This document shows positions 1 to 8,999 of a stretch of DNA of 64,000 nucleotides, one piece after another. Each line of letters starts with the position of its first letter. The first letter of the stretch is position 1. The notes below the pieces were generated by a model, which saw only the letters and a list, made by a program, of their open reading frames with translations, was not told where the DNA came from and did no database searches. The stretch is taken from NCBI RefSeq assembly GCF_016861975.1, contig NZ_BOMB01000033.1, forward strand, positions 114,191 to 178,190. Reading direction: 5' to 3'. Source of the stretch: Actinocatenispora rupis. GTDB lineage: Bacteria > Actinomycetota > Actinomycetes > Mycobacteriales > Micromonosporaceae. The translations under genes and the position numbers were made by a program.

Positions 1-1375
1 ACCACACCCCGTCGAACGTCTGCTGCTCCCGCGTGAACCGGTACGTGGCCCAGTGCAGCCGTACGACCCGGCCGTCGGCGTCGCGGGTCAGCCGCAGCTG
101 CTCGCCGATCTCCCGGCCCGCCACCGACCGCAGCAGGTCGGCGCTCTCCACCGCGAACACCGCCGGCGGCGTACCGACCGGCTCGCCGACGCCGGACGCC
201 TCCAGGTGCCCGGCGCGCCAGCGGAACACGTACTCGAAGCCCTCGCCCCACCAGTGGCCGAGCACGCTGCGCAGCTCCGGCGGGGCCGGCTCGCCCACGT
301 GCCACGGCTCGATGTCCGCCGGATCCCGCTCGACCGCCGCCTCCATCAGGTCGAACGACAGCCCGAGCGCGCCGTCCGCGGTGCCCGACGACAGCAGTAC
401 GGCGGCGGCCAGGCCGGGCGGCACGTCCTCCGCGCCCGGCACCCGCCCGTACGCCTCGGCGAGGAAGCCGGGCATCGCGCCGCCGTGCCCCACGTCGACC
501 GCGCGGTCCGCGCCCGGCCGGACGATCAGCCCGAGGCCCCAGCCGGCCTTCCACACCCGGTCGTCGCGCAGCGCCTGCGGGTGCCGCATCTCGGCCAGCG
601 TGTCCGCGGCGAGTACCGCGCCCTTGGGGTCCTGGTGGACCGGGTCGGCCAGGAACGAGCCCCACCGGGCCAGTTCCGCGGCGGTACCCCAGAGTTGCGC
701 GGCGGGCGCGATGCCGCCGAGGTCGGTGCGCGGCTCCGGCCGGGCGTGGTCGGACCACGCGTCGACCAGGTAGCCGGTCGCGGCGTTCTCCCCCGGCTGG
801 AGGGTGAGGTGCAGGTCGAGCGGGGTAAGGATCCTGTCGGCCAGTACCTCGGCCCAGGGCGCCCCGCGGCGCGCCGCGACCAGGTGGCCGAGCAGCGCGA
901 AGCCGAGGTTCGAGTAGTGGAAGCGGCGGCCGGACGGCAGGATCCGCTCCGCGTGTGCCAGCCCGGCGAGCGTCTCGTCCAGGCTCGGCACGGCCAGCGT
1001 GTCCCAGATGTCCCCGTACGGCTCGCGCTGGAGTCCGGCGGTGTGCGTGAGCAGCCGCCGTACGGTCAGCTCCCGGTGCGGCTCCGGTACGTCCAGGTGC
1101 GCGGAGACCGGGTCGTCGAGGTCGAGCAGGCCGTCGTCGCGGCACTGCATGACCAGGACCGCGGTGAACGTCTTGGTGATCGACCCGATCCGGAACTGCG
1201 TCTCCGGCCCGAGTTCGACCCCGCCGCCGGCGTCGCCCACCTCGAACGTCCACAGTGGACGGTCAGCGCGGTGGACCGCCACCTGGACCGCGGGGACGCG
1301 GGCGCTGCGCTGCGCGCGGCGCACCAGCCGCTCGTAGTGCAGCCGGGCACCGTCGGGAACAGCACTGTCGGACAC
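1..1375 (-). CDS. Serine hydrolase, class C beta-lactamase/penicillin-binding-like (3' end outside window)
   Basis: Reading the minus strand from a GTG at 1375 gives an open frame that runs off the left edge, so the C-terminus is missing. It carries the penicilloyl-transferase triad: S65-I-T-K68 (SxxK nucleophile), a Y-S-N motif about residue 158, and an H-G-G motif further on. This is the family of esterases, D-aminopeptidases and class C beta-lactamases; no signal peptide is seen, so a cytoplasmic esterase or peptidase is as likely as a resistance enzyme. GGAG lies about 6 nt before the GTG. It follows the HIT gene by 46 nt on the same strand and could be the last gene of the hrcA operon. 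Confidence 0.85.
   Translation of the reverse strand, partial: MSDSAVPDGARLHYERLVRRAQRSARVPAVQVAVHRADRPLWTFEVGDAGGGVELGPETQFRIGSITKTFTAVLVMQCRDDGLLDLDDPVSAHLDVPEPHRELTVRRLLTHTAGLQREPYGDIWDTLAVPSLDETLAGLAHAERILPSGRRFHYSNLGFALLGHLVAARRGAPWAEVLADRILTPLDLHLTLQPGENAATGYLVDAWSDHARPEPRTDLGGIAPAAQLWGTAAELARWGSFLADPVHQDPKGAVLAADTLAEMRHPQALRDDRVWKAGWGLGLIVRPGADRAVDVGHGGAMPGFLAEAYGRVPGAEDVPPGLAAAVLLSSGTADGALGLSFDLMEAAVERDPADIEPWHVGEPAPPELRSVLGHWWGEGFEYVFRWRAGHLEASGVGEPVGTPPAVFAVESADLLRSVAGREIGEQLRLTRDADGRVVRLHWATYRFTREQQTFDGVW
1248..1260. repeat. GTCCACNGTGGAC palindrome, first of seven exact copies
   Basis: This 13-base interrupted palindrome recurs at 1248-1260, 19247-19259, 24627-24639, 33253-33265, 34024-34036, 57017-57029 and 61384-61396, with 11-base cores at 48501-48511 and 48567-48577. 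The centre base varies (A, T or C). All exact copies lie inside genes, both near 5' ends and in the middle, so this is not a terminator or a single-gene operator. Function unknown. Confidence 0.8.
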
Positions 1376-1421
1376 GCTCGCTCCAGTCACGTACGAGGGA
1401 ATGGTGGGGTGGGGGGCGGCC

Positions 1422-1766
1422 TCAGCCCGGCGGCCACGTCATGTCGCGCCCACCGAGGACGTGGCAGTGCACGTGCGGCACCGTCTGGTTCGCGTCCGGC
1501 CCGGTGTTGAACACCAGGCGATAGCCGGACGCCGCGATGCCGGCCTTCTCCGCCACCTGGTGCGCCGCGGCGACGACCTCGCCGAGCAGCGTCGGATCGG
1601 CCGCGGCGGCGTCGGCGGCCGTCCGGTGATGGTCCTTGGTGATCACCAGTACGTGCGTCGGCGCCTGCGGCTGGATGTCCGCGAACGCCAGGACGCGCTC
1701 CTCGTCGCGGACGACCGTCGCCGGGATCTCCCCGGCGACGATTCCGCAGAACAGGCACTCGGTCAC
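1422..1766 (-). CDS. HIT family hydrolase (HINT-like)
   Basis: A 114-residue protein from GTG 1766. The histidine triad is H98-V-H100-C-H102, followed by a hydrophobic residue, as in HINT/Fhit-type nucleotide phosphoramidases and hydrolases. The N-terminal C4-x-x-C7 pair is the usual zinc ligand set of bacterial HINT proteins. Length is normal for the family. The start is fixed by the family N-terminus and by a TACGAT element on the minus strand ending exactly 6 nt before the GTG, suggesting a leaderless transcript. It lies 103 nt downstream of rsmE; the hrcA-dnaJ-rsmE-HIT order is common in actinobacteria. Confidence 0.93.
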   Translation of the reverse strand: MTECLFCGIVAGEIPATVVRDEERVLAFADIQPQAPTHVLVITKDHHRTAADAAAADPTLLGEVVAAAHQVAEKAGIAASGYRLVFNTGPDANQTVPHVHCHVLGGRDMTWPPG

Positions 1767-1869
1767 ACCCCGATCGTAGGCGCCGTGCCGGCCGAGCCGT
1801 CCGCCGGCGTGTCCGTCGGCGCGGACCGTACCGGCCGGTCGGGGCGGATCGCCGCCGGACCGGCCCGGG

Positions 1870-2601
1870 TCAGGACCAGCGACCCGTACGCGCGTTGAGT
1901 ACGGCGAGCGCCGCGACCCCCGCGGTCGACGTACGCAGGACGGCGGTGCCCAGGCGCACCGGGACCGCGCCCGCAGCCGTGAACGCCGCCAGCTCCGCCG
2001 GATCGATACCGCCCTCCGGGCCGACCACCAGCAGCACCTCACCCGCGGCCGGCAGGTCCACCGCGGTCAGCGGCACCGTCGCCTCCTCGTGCAGCACGAA
2101 CCCGGCCGCCGCCGACCCCAGCCGCGCCGCCAGCGCCGGCGTGTCCACGCACCCCGCCACCTCCGGCAGGTACGCCCGGCGGGACTGCTTCGCCGCCTCC
2201 CGAGCCACCGACACCCAGCGCTGCCGGGCCTTCTCGCCGCGCTCACCGCGCCACCGGACCACCGAACGCGTGGCCTGCCACGGCACCACCGCGTCCACGC
2301 CGACCTCGGTCATCGCCTGGACGGCCAGCTCGCTGCGCTCGCCCTTCGCCAGGCCCTGCGCCACGACGAGCGCCGGCGCGGGCGTGGGCGTACGCACGGT
2401 CGACTCGACGCGCAGGTCCAGGAAACCCTTGCCGGCGGCGTCGACGACACACTCCGCCACCCCGCCGGCCCCGTCACCGAGCAGCAGCCGTTCCCCGACC
2501 CGCAGCCGCTGTACGTCCGCGGCGTGGTGCCCCTCCGCGCCGGCCAACCGGTACGCTCCGGTGGCCGGCAGGACGTCGACCAGGAACAGCGCCAGGCTCA
2601 C
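1870..2601 (-). CDS. rsmE: 16S rRNA (uracil1498-N3)-methyltransferase
   Basis: A 243-residue SPOUT-class methyltransferase predicted to methylate N3 of U1498 in 16S rRNA using S-adenosylmethionine. The N-terminal part is the PUA-like RNA-binding domain. The C-terminal trefoil knot shows the diagnostic V-G-P-E-G-G-I at about residues 189-195 and L-G-x-x-V-L-R-T-S-T-A near 217-227. Its ATG overlaps the dnaJ stop in an ATGA arrangement (2598-2601), so it is probably translationally coupled to dnaJ and therefore shares HrcA/CIRCE control. Confidence 0.95.
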   Translation of the reverse strand: MSLALFLVDVLPATGAYRLAGAEGHHAADVQRLRVGERLLLGDGAGGVAECVVDAAGKGFLDLRVESTVRTPTPAPALVVAQGLAKGERSELAVQAMTEVGVDAVVPWQATRSVVRWRGERGEKARQRWVSVAREAAKQSRRAYLPEVAGCVDTPALAARLGSAAAGFVLHEEATVPLTAVDLPAAGEVLLVVGPEGGIDPAELAAFTAAGAVPVRLGTAVLRTSTAGVAALAVLNARTGRWS

Positions 2602-3749
2602 GCGTGACCGTTGAACGCGTCGCGCATCCGGGAGAAGAACCCGCCGCCCGGCCGGGTCGGCTCGATCGTCTCCTCGCCGCGCAGCCGGGACAGCTCCTTG
2701 AGCAGCCGCTCCTGCTCCGGGTCCAGCTTCGTCGGCGTCTTCACGTCCAGGTGGACGAACAGGTCACCGCGCCCACCGCCACGCAGCCGCGGCACGCCCT
2801 TGCCCTTGATCTTGATCGTACTTCCGGGCTGGGTGCCGGGCTTGACCTCGACGTTCTCCTCGCCGTCCAGGGACTTGAGGGTCATCGAGGTGCCCAGCGC
2901 CGCCGCCGTCATCGGCAGGACGACCCGGCAGTGCAGGTCCTCGCCCTTGCGGCTGAACACGTCGTGCACCCGCTCGTGGATCTCCACGTACAGGTCGCCG
3001 GGCGGGCCGCCGCCGGGGCCGACCTCGCCCTGCCCGGCCAGCCGGATGCGCATGCCGTCCTCGACCCCGGCCGGGATCTTGACCGTGACCGTACGCCGGG
3101 TCTGCACGCGTCCGTCGCCGCCGCAGGTCGGGCACGGGTTCGGGATGACCGTGCCGAAACCCTGGCAGTTGCCGCACGGGCGGGTCGTCATGACCTGACC
3201 CAGGAACGTGCGCTGCACGCTCTGCACCTCGCCGCGGCCGCCGCACATGTCGCAGGTCGCCGGATGCGTCCCGGGGGCGGTGCCGGCGCCGTGACAGGTG
3301 TTGCAGACCGTCGCGGTGTCGACCGTGAGCGGCGCCTCGATGCCGAACGCCGTCTCCTCCAGGTCCAGGTCCAGCCGGATCAGCGCGTCCGCACCCGGCC
3401 GGGTACGCGGGCGCGGGCCGCGGGTGCCGCCGGTCGCGCCGCCGAAGAACGCGTCCATGATGTCCTGGAACCCGACGAACGGCCCGCCCGGTCCACCGGG
3501 CCCGGGGCCACCGCCGCCGGGCGCCAGCGGATCCGCGCCCATGTCGACCAGCTGCCGCTTCTGCGGGTCGGACAACACCTCGTACGCGGCGTTGATCTCC
3601 TTGAACCGCTCCTGCGCGTCCGGCGCCGAGTTCACGTCCGGATGGAACTGGCGCGCCAGCTTCCGGTACGCCCGCTTGATCTCGTCCGGCGTGGCCTCGC
3701 GGCTGACGCCGAGGATCGCGTAGTAGTCCTTGGCCACTGCGGTGTCCAT
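2598..3749 (-). CDS. dnaJ: Chaperone DnaJ (DnaJ2 type)
   Basis: A 383-residue type I Hsp40 co-chaperone that stimulates DnaK ATPase. The J domain has the essential H36-P37-D38. A short Gly/Pro-rich linker follows, then four zinc-finger motifs of C-x-x-C-x-G-x-G type (CNTCHGAG, CDMCGGRG, CGNCQGFG, CPTCGGDG), then the substrate-binding C-terminal domains. ATG 3749 is chosen because the J domain begins there; the frame stays open upstream to 4085 but that part is antisense-like, arginine-rich sequence overlapping hrcA. Lying 64 nt downstream of hrcA identifies it as the DnaJ2 paralogue rather than the dnaK-operon copy. Confidence 0.96.
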   Translation of the reverse strand: MDTAVAKDYYAILGVSREATPDEIKRAYRKLARQFHPDVNSAPDAQERFKEINAAYEVLSDPQKRQLVDMGADPLAPGGGGPGPGGPGGPFVGFQDIMDAFFGGATGGTRGPRPRTRPGADALIRLDLDLEETAFGIEAPLTVDTATVCNTCHGAGTAPGTHPATCDMCGGRGEVQSVQRTFLGQVMTTRPCGNCQGFGTVIPNPCPTCGGDGRVQTRRTVTVKIPAGVEDGMRIRLAGQGEVGPGGGPPGDLYVEIHERVHDVFSRKGEDLHCRVVLPMTAAALGTSMTLKSLDGEENVEVKPGTQPGSTIKIKGKGVPRLRGGGRGDLFVHLDVKTPTKLDPEQERLLKELSRLRGEETIEPTRPGGGFFSRMRDAFNGHA

Positions 3750-3813
3750 GTCCTTCGTGTCGAATCGATCTGCGGCACGGCCCGCCCGTACCGGAGGTGT
3801 GGTGGTCGGATGC

Positions 3814-4839
3814 CTAGTTCTGCGCCAGCAGCTCGCCCACGTAGCGTGCCACGGCGCGGACGGCGGCGATCGTGCCGGGGTAGTCCATCCTGGTCGGCCC
3901 GAGCACACCGAGCCCACCGACCACGACGGAGCCCGGCCCGTACCCCGTGCTGACCACCGAGGTGGTGCGCAGCCCCTCGTACTCGTTCTCGTCGCCGATC
4001 CGGATGCGCAGGGTGGTCGGCGACTCGACCTCGCCGATGAGCTTGAGCAGCACCACCTCCTCCTCCAACGCCTCCAGTACGCCACGGAAGGAGCCGGGGA
4101 AGTCGAGTGCGGTGCCGCGCGCCAGGTTCGCCGTACCGGCCAGGGAGAGGCGCTCCTCCTGCCGCTCGACCAGCGTCTCCAGCAGCACGCTGGACAGCGT
4201 CGTCATGGCCGGCCGCAGCTGCGCGGGCGCCTCGTCGACCAGCGTCGCGATCAGCGTCGGGCTGTCGCTGAGCCGGTGCCCGGACAGCTTCTCGTTGATC
4301 CGGGACCGCAGGTCGAGGACGTCCTCCTCGCCGACCGGGCCGGGCATGTCGACGAGCCGCTGCTCCACCCGGCCGGTGTTGGTGATCATGACCAGCATCA
4401 GCCGGCCCGGCGCCAGCGTCACCAGCTCCAGGTGCCGGACCGTGCTCCGGGCCAGCGACGGGTACTGCACGACCGCGACCTGCCGGGTCAGCTGCGCCAG
4501 CAGCCGCACCGTGCGGTGCACGATGTCGTCCAGGTCGACCGCGCCGGACAGCAGCCGCTGGATCGCCCGGCGCTCGGCCGGCGACAGCGGCTTCACCCGG
4601 GACAGCCGGTCCACGAACAACCGGTACCCCTTGTCGGTGGGAACCCGGCCGGCGCTCGTGTGCGGCTGGTGGATGTACCCCTCCTCCTCCAGCACGGCCA
4701 TGTCGTTACGCACCGTGGCGGACGACACGCGCAACTGGTGGCGCTCGACGAGGCTCTTGCTGCCGACCGGCTCCTGGGTGGCGATGTAGTCCTCGACAAC
4801 GGCACGAAGTACGTCCAGCTTGCGCTCGTCGAGACTCAC
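3814..4839 (-). CDS. hrcA: Heat-inducible transcription repressor HrcA
   Basis: A 341-residue repressor of class I heat-shock genes that binds the CIRCE operator, with activity tied to GroEL. It has an N-terminal winged helix (about residues 1-75, with the typical [15 protein letters not shown]) and a GAF-like C-terminal domain. GTG 4839 is preferred over GTG 4881 because GGGAGGTGG sits about 6 nt upstream, the protein then begins S-L-D-E-R as in relatives, and GTG 4881 lies inside the CIRCE operator. The gene leads the hrcA-dnaJ-rsmE operon and is probably autoregulated. Confidence 0.95.
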   Translation of the reverse strand: MSLDERKLDVLRAVVEDYIATQEPVGSKSLVERHQLRVSSATVRNDMAVLEEEGYIHQPHTSAGRVPTDKGYRLFVDRLSRVKPLSPAERRAIQRLLSGAVDLDDIVHRTVRLLAQLTRQVAVVQYPSLARSTVRHLELVTLAPGRLMLVMITNTGRVEQRLVDMPGPVGEEDVLDLRSRINEKLSGHRLSDSPTLIATLVDEAPAQLRPAMTTLSSVLLETLVERQEERLSLAGTANLARGTALDFPGSFRGVLEALEEEVVLLKLIGEVESPTTLRIRIGDENEYEGLRTTSVVSTGYGPGSVVVGGLGVLGPTRMDYPGTIAAVRAVARYVGELLAQN

Positions 4840-4874
4840 ACCGACCACCTCCCTCGCGGTACGCCCCGGGAATC

Positions 4875-4901
4875 CTGGCACTCCACAACAACGAGTGCCA
4901 G
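4875..4901 (-). promoter_or_regulatory. CIRCE operator of hrcA
   Basis: A perfect inverted repeat CTGGCACTC-N9-GAGTGCCAG, with arms 4875-4883 and 4893-4901. The 9-9-9 geometry and CACTC/GAGTG cores match the CIRCE element (consensus TTAGCACTC-N9-GAGTGCTAA). It ends 36 nt upstream of the hrcA start, as expected for HrcA autoregulation of hrcA-dnaJ. Confidence 0.95.
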
Positions 4902-5008
4902 TCTACGTCCCGGCCCGCCCCGTCCGCTCGTACCGGATCGTCACACCGGCCACGTCGGGACCGGACTCGGGGTCGAGTAGCGCCGAGCCACCCCCTTACC
5001 GTGTACGC

Positions 5009-5392
5009 ATGACCGAACCCACCACGCCGCCCGGGTACGCCGACACCGAGGAGCGGAACTGGGCGGTGCTCACGCACGTACTGGCCGCGGTGGGGGTGTT
5101 CTTCTCCGGGATGGCCGGCTGGGTGATGCCGCTGGTGACGTACGCGACGAAGGGGAACCAGTCGCCGACTTTGCGCGCGCACGCGGTCAGCGCCCTCAAC
5201 TTCAACATCACGTGGGCGGCCATCGACCTGGTCGTCGTGGTCCTGAGCAACTGCCTCGGCCTGTTCGGCTTCCCCGGCTGGCTGCTGTACGTCGTGTTCG
5301 TGGTGCCGATCGTGTTCAACGTCATCGCCGCGGTCAAGGCGAACGACGGCGTCCAGTACCGGCACCCGCTGTCGTACCCGGTGGTGAAGTAG
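5009..5392 (+). CDS. DUF4870-like small membrane protein
   Basis: A 127-residue protein with a soluble N-terminus and three or four hydrophobic segments (about residues 24-45, 67-85 and 90-115), the pattern of DUF4870 proteins of unknown function; the N-terminal T-E-E-R-N-W-A-V-L-T-H is typical. TACCGT at 4997-5002 lies 6 nt before the ATG and no Shine-Dalgarno sequence is visible, so a leaderless transcript is likely. It is divergent from hrcA and meets hemW tail to tail with a single base between the two stop codons. Confidence 0.85.
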   Translation: MTEPTTPPGYADTEERNWAVLTHVLAAVGVFFSGMAGWVMPLVTYATKGNQSPTLRAHAVSALNFNITWAAIDLVVVVLSNCLGLFGFPGWLLYVVFVVPIVFNVIAAVKANDGVQYRHPLSYPVVK

Positions 5393-5393
5393 G

Positions 5394-6620
5394 TCAGCCG
5401 AGCAGGTCGCGGACGACGGCGTCGGCGAGCAGCCGGCCCCGCAACGTCAGCACGGCCCGGCCGGCGGCGACCGCGGTCGGGTCGAGCAGGCCGGCCAGCA
5501 CCGCGCGGTCGGCGCTCGCCCGCCCCGCGTCGTCCAGCACGTCCAGCGGCAACCCCGACGACAACCGGGTACGCAGCAGCACGTCCTCGGTGTGCCGCTC
5601 GTCCGCGGTGAGGATCTCCCGCCCGGCGCCGGGCGAACCCGTGGCCAGGCGCTCCGCGTACCGGCTGGGGTGCTTGACGTTCCACCAGCGGACGCCGCCG
5701 ACGTGGCTGTGCGCGCCGGGGCCGAGACCCCACCAGTCGCCGCCCGACCAGTACAGGAGGTTGTGGCGGCAGCGGGCGGCCTCGTCGGCGGCCCAGTTCG
5801 ACACCTCGTACCAGGAGAGGCCGGCGGCGGTGAGCCGCTCCTCGGCCGCCAGGTACCGGTCGGCGGCGGTGTCGTCCGACGGCATCGGCAGCTCACCGCG
5901 CCGGATCCGGCCGGCGAGCCGGGTACCGTCCTCCACGATCAGCGAGTACGCCGAGACGTGGTCGGCGGCGCCGGCGGCGACCGAACCGAGCACCGTGTCG
6001 AGGCTCGCCGCCCAGTCGTCCGCGGACTCGCCCGGCGTGCCGTAGATGAGGTCCAGGTTGACGTGGTCGAAGCCGGCCTCGGCGGCCTCGGCCGCGGCCA
6101 CCGTCGCCCGGCCCGGCGTGTGCTTCCGGTCCAGCAGCGCCAGCACGTGCCCGACCGCCGACTGCATCCCCAGCGAGATCCGCGTGAACCCGGCCCGGCG
6201 CAGCGCCCGCAGCGACGCCGGCGACACCGACTCCGGGTTCGCCTCCGTGGTCACCTCGGCGTCCGGTTCCAGCCCGAACGTGTCGGCGATCCCGTCCAGG
6301 ATCCGCGCCAGGTCGTCCGGCGGAAGCAGCGTCGGCGTACCGCCACCGAAGAAGACGGTACGCACCGGCGGCGCCGTACCGCCGAGGACGCGGGCGGCCA
6401 GCGCCAGCTCCGCCACCACCAGATCCGGGTACGACGAGCGGTCCACTCCCGGCAGCTCGGTCGCCGTGTACGTGTTGAAGTCGCAGTAACCGCACCGGCT
6501 GGCGCAGAACGGGACATGCACGTACACACCGAAACCGTGGGCGCCGACGGAGGTCAGCGCGGTGTCGGGCAGGGCACCGTCGGACGGTACGGCTTCGCCG
6601 TCGGGCAGGGCTGAAGGCAC
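5394..6620 (-). CDS. hemW: Radical SAM heme chaperone HemW
   Basis: A 408-residue radical SAM protein of the HemW/HemN-like group, now regarded as a heme chaperone rather than an oxygen-independent coproporphyrinogen oxidase. The [4Fe-4S] site is C39-x3-C43-x2-C46, followed at about residue 90 by F-F-G-G-G-T-P-T, the SAM-binding GGGTP motif. The length is normal. The N-terminal 30 residues before the first beta strand are poorly conserved, so the exact start (GTG 6620) is uncertain. Divergent from the enoyl-CoA hydratase gene with 17 nt between starts. Confidence 0.93.
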   Translation of the reverse strand: MPSALPDGEAVPSDGALPDTALTSVGAHGFGVYVHVPFCASRCGYCDFNTYTATELPGVDRSSYPDLVVAELALAARVLGGTAPPVRTVFFGGGTPTLLPPDDLARILDGIADTFGLEPDAEVTTEANPESVSPASLRALRRAGFTRISLGMQSAVGHVLALLDRKHTPGRATVAAAEAAEAGFDHVNLDLIYGTPGESADDWAASLDTVLGSVAAGAADHVSAYSLIVEDGTRLAGRIRRGELPMPSDDTAADRYLAAEERLTAAGLSWYEVSNWAADEAARCRHNLLYWSGGDWWGLGPGAHSHVGGVRWWNVKHPSRYAERLATGSPGAGREILTADERHTEDVLLRTRLSSGLPLDVLDDAGRASADRAVLAGLLDPTAVAAGRAVLTLRGRLLADAVVRDLLG

Positions 6621-6637
6621 CCGTCTAGTCTGACGCG

Positions 6638-7426
6638 GTGACCGACGACGCCCCGCCCCTGGTCCGGTACGCGCACGCCGACGGTGTGGCCACGCTCACC
6701 CTCGACAGCGACCGCAACCGCAACGCGCTGTCGCGCCGGCTCGTCGCCGAGCTGCTCGCCGGGCTGCGCGCCGCCGTCGCCGACCCCGCCGTACGGGTCG
6801 TCGTGCTCGACCACGTGGGCCGGGTGTTCTGCGCCGGCGCCGATCTCGCCGAGACGGCCGCGGCGCGCGAGGCCGGCCAGGTACCGGCCAGTGACCTGCC
6901 CGAACTGCTCGCCGAGATCTGGGACGCGCCGAAACCGGTGGTCGCGCAGGTCGGCGGGCCGGCGCGGGCCGGCGGGCTCGGCCTCGTCGCCGCCTGCGAC
7001 GTGGCGGTCGCCGCCGACGACGCCACCTTTGCGTTCACCGAGGTACGCCTCGGGGTGATCCCCGCCGTGATCTCCGCCCCCGTGCTGCGCCGGCTGCCGT
7101 CCCGCGCCGCCGCCGAGCTCTACCTCACCGGTACGACGTTCGACGCGCGGCGGGCCGCCGACCTGGGCCTGCTCACCGCCGCCGTACCGGCCGGCGAGCT
7201 GACCGGCGCCGTCCGCGGGTACGTCGACGGGCTGCTGCGCGGCGCACCCGGCGCGCTCGCCGGCGCCAAGCTGCTGCTGCGCCGCGGCGAGCCGCCGATC
7301 CGCGCCGAGCTGGACGAGCTGGCCGCGCTGTCCGCCGGATACTTCCTCTCCACGGAGGGGCGGGAGGGCGTCGCGGCGTTCCGCGAGAAGCGCGATCCGT
7401 ACTGGGTGCCCGGGGTGCGTGGCTGA
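6638..7426 (+). CDS. Enoyl-CoA hydratase/isomerase family protein
   Basis: A 262-residue crotonase-fold protein. The oxyanion-hole loop F-C-A-G-A-D-L about residue 66 and the following G-x-x-R-A-G-G-L-G-L-V-A-A-C-D helix match the family. One of the usual catalytic glutamates appears near E129 (F-T-E-V-R-L-G); the position of the second is not clear, so hydratase versus isomerase or dehalogenase cannot be decided. TAGTCT at 6626-6631 is 6 nt before GTG 6638, suggesting leaderless expression. Likely role in fatty-acid or branched amino-acid catabolism; no pathway neighbours. Confidence 0.88.
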   Translation: MTDDAPPLVRYAHADGVATLTLDSDRNRNALSRRLVAELLAGLRAAVADPAVRVVVLDHVGRVFCAGADLAETAAAREAGQVPASDLPELLAEIWDAPKPVVAQVGGPARAGGLGLVAACDVAVAADDATFAFTEVRLGVIPAVISAPVLRRLPSRAAAELYLTGTTFDARRAADLGLLTAAVPAGELTGAVRGYVDGLLRGAPGALAGAKLLLRRGEPPIRAELDELAALSAGYFLSTEGREGVAAFREKRDPYWVPGVRG

Positions 7427-7532
7427 ACCGACCGCGACACCGTCGTCCTACACTCTGTAGGGGCCGGCGGCACCGCCGGTTGGTCGGCCACCGATGCGCG
7501 GTCGACCACGGCGGTACGTGAGGAGGACCCGC

Positions 7533-8399
7533 GTGCGCGGTCGTGTCGTGGTGGGCGTCGCCGCCCTCGCCGTCACCGGCCTGGTCGGCGCCTGCAGTGG
7601 CGGGCACAGCAGTTTCCACGAGCCGCTGCTGTCCTCGTGCGAGGTCAAGACCAGCGACAACGACGTGCAGCTCAACCCCGACCAGGCCGCCAACGCCGCG
7701 ACCATCGCCGCGGTCGCCATCCGCCGTCAGCTGCCCGACCGGGCCGTCGTCGTCGCGATCGCCACCGCGCTGCAGGAGTCGAAGCTCACCAACCTGGCCG
7801 GCGGCGACCGCGACTCGATCGGCCTCTTCCAGCAACGCCCCAGCCAGGGCTGGGGCGAGCCGAAGCAGCTCAGCGACCCGCGGTACGCCGCGGGTGCCTT
7901 CTACGACCACCTGATGCGCGTCGACGGCTGGCAGGACATGTCGGTCACCGAGGCGGCGCAGGCCGTACAGCGCAGCGCGCATCCCGACGAGTACCAGAAG
8001 TGGGCGGCGGAGGCGGAGACCGTGGGCACCGCCATGGTCGGTTCGCCCGGCGGCGCGGTGTCGTGCTCCCTGCACGACGGGCCGCCCCGCCGCGGCACCA
8101 CCGCACGCGACGCGCTCGCCAAGGCGATGCGGCTGGACTGGGGCACGTCGCTCATCACCCGGGACTCGGGCAGCACCGGCCTGACCGTACCGACGGACGG
8201 GCAGCGGTCGGGGTGGCAGTTCGCGCACTGGCTCGTCGCGCACGCCGCGGACACCGGCGTCGACCGCGTCCGGTACGGGGCGAAGCAGTGGACCGTCGAG
8301 TCCGGCGAGTGGCGCACCGTCAAGTCCGGGCAGGCCGCGAGCGACACGCCCGCCCCGGTCGAGGCCACCGTCTACGCGGCGAAGAAGAAGTCCAACTAG
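7533..8399 (+). CDS. Secreted lipoprotein with lysozyme/transglycosylase-like domain
   Basis: From GTG 7533 (GAGGAGG about 8 nt upstream) the 288-residue product starts with a lipoprotein signal ending L-V-G-A-C, so it should be anchored outside the membrane. Residues of about 60-140 read as a lysozyme-like fold: a long helix of alanines, then A-L-Q-E-S-K-L with the candidate catalytic glutamate, then S-I-G-L-F-Q-Q-R-P-S-Q-G-W-G, resembling soluble lytic transglycosylases. The C-terminal third is a conserved-looking extension of unknown role. Such proteins are often annotated only as hypothetical in actinobacteria. Convergent with the TetR gene, 4 nt between stops. Confidence 0.8.
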   Translation: MRGRVVVGVAALAVTGLVGACSGGHSSFHEPLLSSCEVKTSDNDVQLNPDQAANAATIAAVAIRRQLPDRAVVVAIATALQESKLTNLAGGDRDSIGLFQQRPSQGWGEPKQLSDPRYAAGAFYDHLMRVDGWQDMSVTEAAQAVQRSAHPDEYQKWAAEAETVGTAMVGSPGGAVSCSLHDGPPRRGTTARDALAKAMRLDWGTSLITRDSGSTGLTVPTDGQRSGWQFAHWLVAHAADTGVDRVRYGAKQWTVESGEWRTVKSGQAASDTPAPVEATVYAAKKKSN

Positions 8400-8403
8400 C
8401 CGG

Positions 8404-8973
8404 TCAGGTGGTCGGCCTGGTGGCGACGCCGGCCATCAGGTAGTCGAGCAGACGGTCGACGAGGGCCGTCGGGTCCTCGGCGCGTTCGCCGGCCCAGGCG
8501 ATGCCCGCGGCGGCGGCGAGCAGGTCCTCGACCACCACCTCCTGTCGTACGACTCCGGCGTCCTGCGCGCGGCGTACCAGGTCACCGCCGGCGGAACGCA
8601 TCGCGTCGCAGGCGGCGTGCAGCCGGGATTCCTTGTCGCGCAAGGCGGTCAGCACCGACTCCGGCAGCCCCCGGTACGTGCCGGAGCCGGCCGCGAGCTG
8701 ACCCAGCCACTGTCCGAGGGCGGCTCGCGGGTCGTCCGCGTCGGCAAGGTCGAGCGCGTCCCGCCGCAGCTTCTCGAACCGGTCCGCGAGTACGGCTTCG
8801 AGCAGCGCCTCGCGCGTCGGGAAGTGCCGGTACAGGGTGCCGATGCCGACGCCGGCGCGCCGGGCCACCTCGCGCAGCGACGTCGCGGTGCCGTACTCGG
8901 CGAACGCCTCGCGGGCGACCGCGATCACCTGGTCGCGGTTGCGGCGGGCGTCGGCCCGCTTCGACTCGGTCAT
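8404..8973 (-). CDS. TetR family transcriptional repressor
   Basis: A 189-residue regulator. The N-terminal helix-turn-helix reads F-A-E-Y-G-T-A-T-S-L-R-E-V-A-R-R-A-G-V-G-I-G-T-L-Y-R-H-F-P, a textbook TetR signature; the rest is a helical ligand-binding domain. ATG 8973 is chosen because the signature begins about 25 residues later; an upstream extension would read through the operators. The gene is divergent from the NmrA-like reductase, and three matching palindromes lie between, so it very likely represses both itself and the reductase. Confidence 0.93.
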   Translation of the reverse strand: MTESKRADARRNRDQVIAVAREAFAEYGTATSLREVARRAGVGIGTLYRHFPTREALLEAVLADRFEKLRRDALDLADADDPRAALGQWLGQLAAGSGTYRGLPESVLTALRDKESRLHAACDAMRSAGGDLVRRAQDAGVVRQEVVVEDLLAAAAGIAWAGERAEDPTALVDRLLDYLMAGVATRPTT

Positions 8974-8999
8974 GCCGGCCAGCCTTCCACGTAGACAAC

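Noticed and set aside
3750..4085. N-terminal extension of dnaJ by 112 codons
   Set aside because: The extension is Arg/Ser/Trp-rich and overlaps hrcA; the J domain starts at 3749.
4839..4881. Start of hrcA at GTG 4881
   Set aside because: That codon lies within the CIRCE operator and GTG 4839 has a strong ribosome-binding site and the family N-terminus.
7450..7492. Possible structured RNA or tRNA at CTACACTCTGTAGG and GCCGGCGGCACCGCCGG
   Set aside because: Short hairpins only; no cloverleaf, T-loop or acceptor pairing could be drawn.
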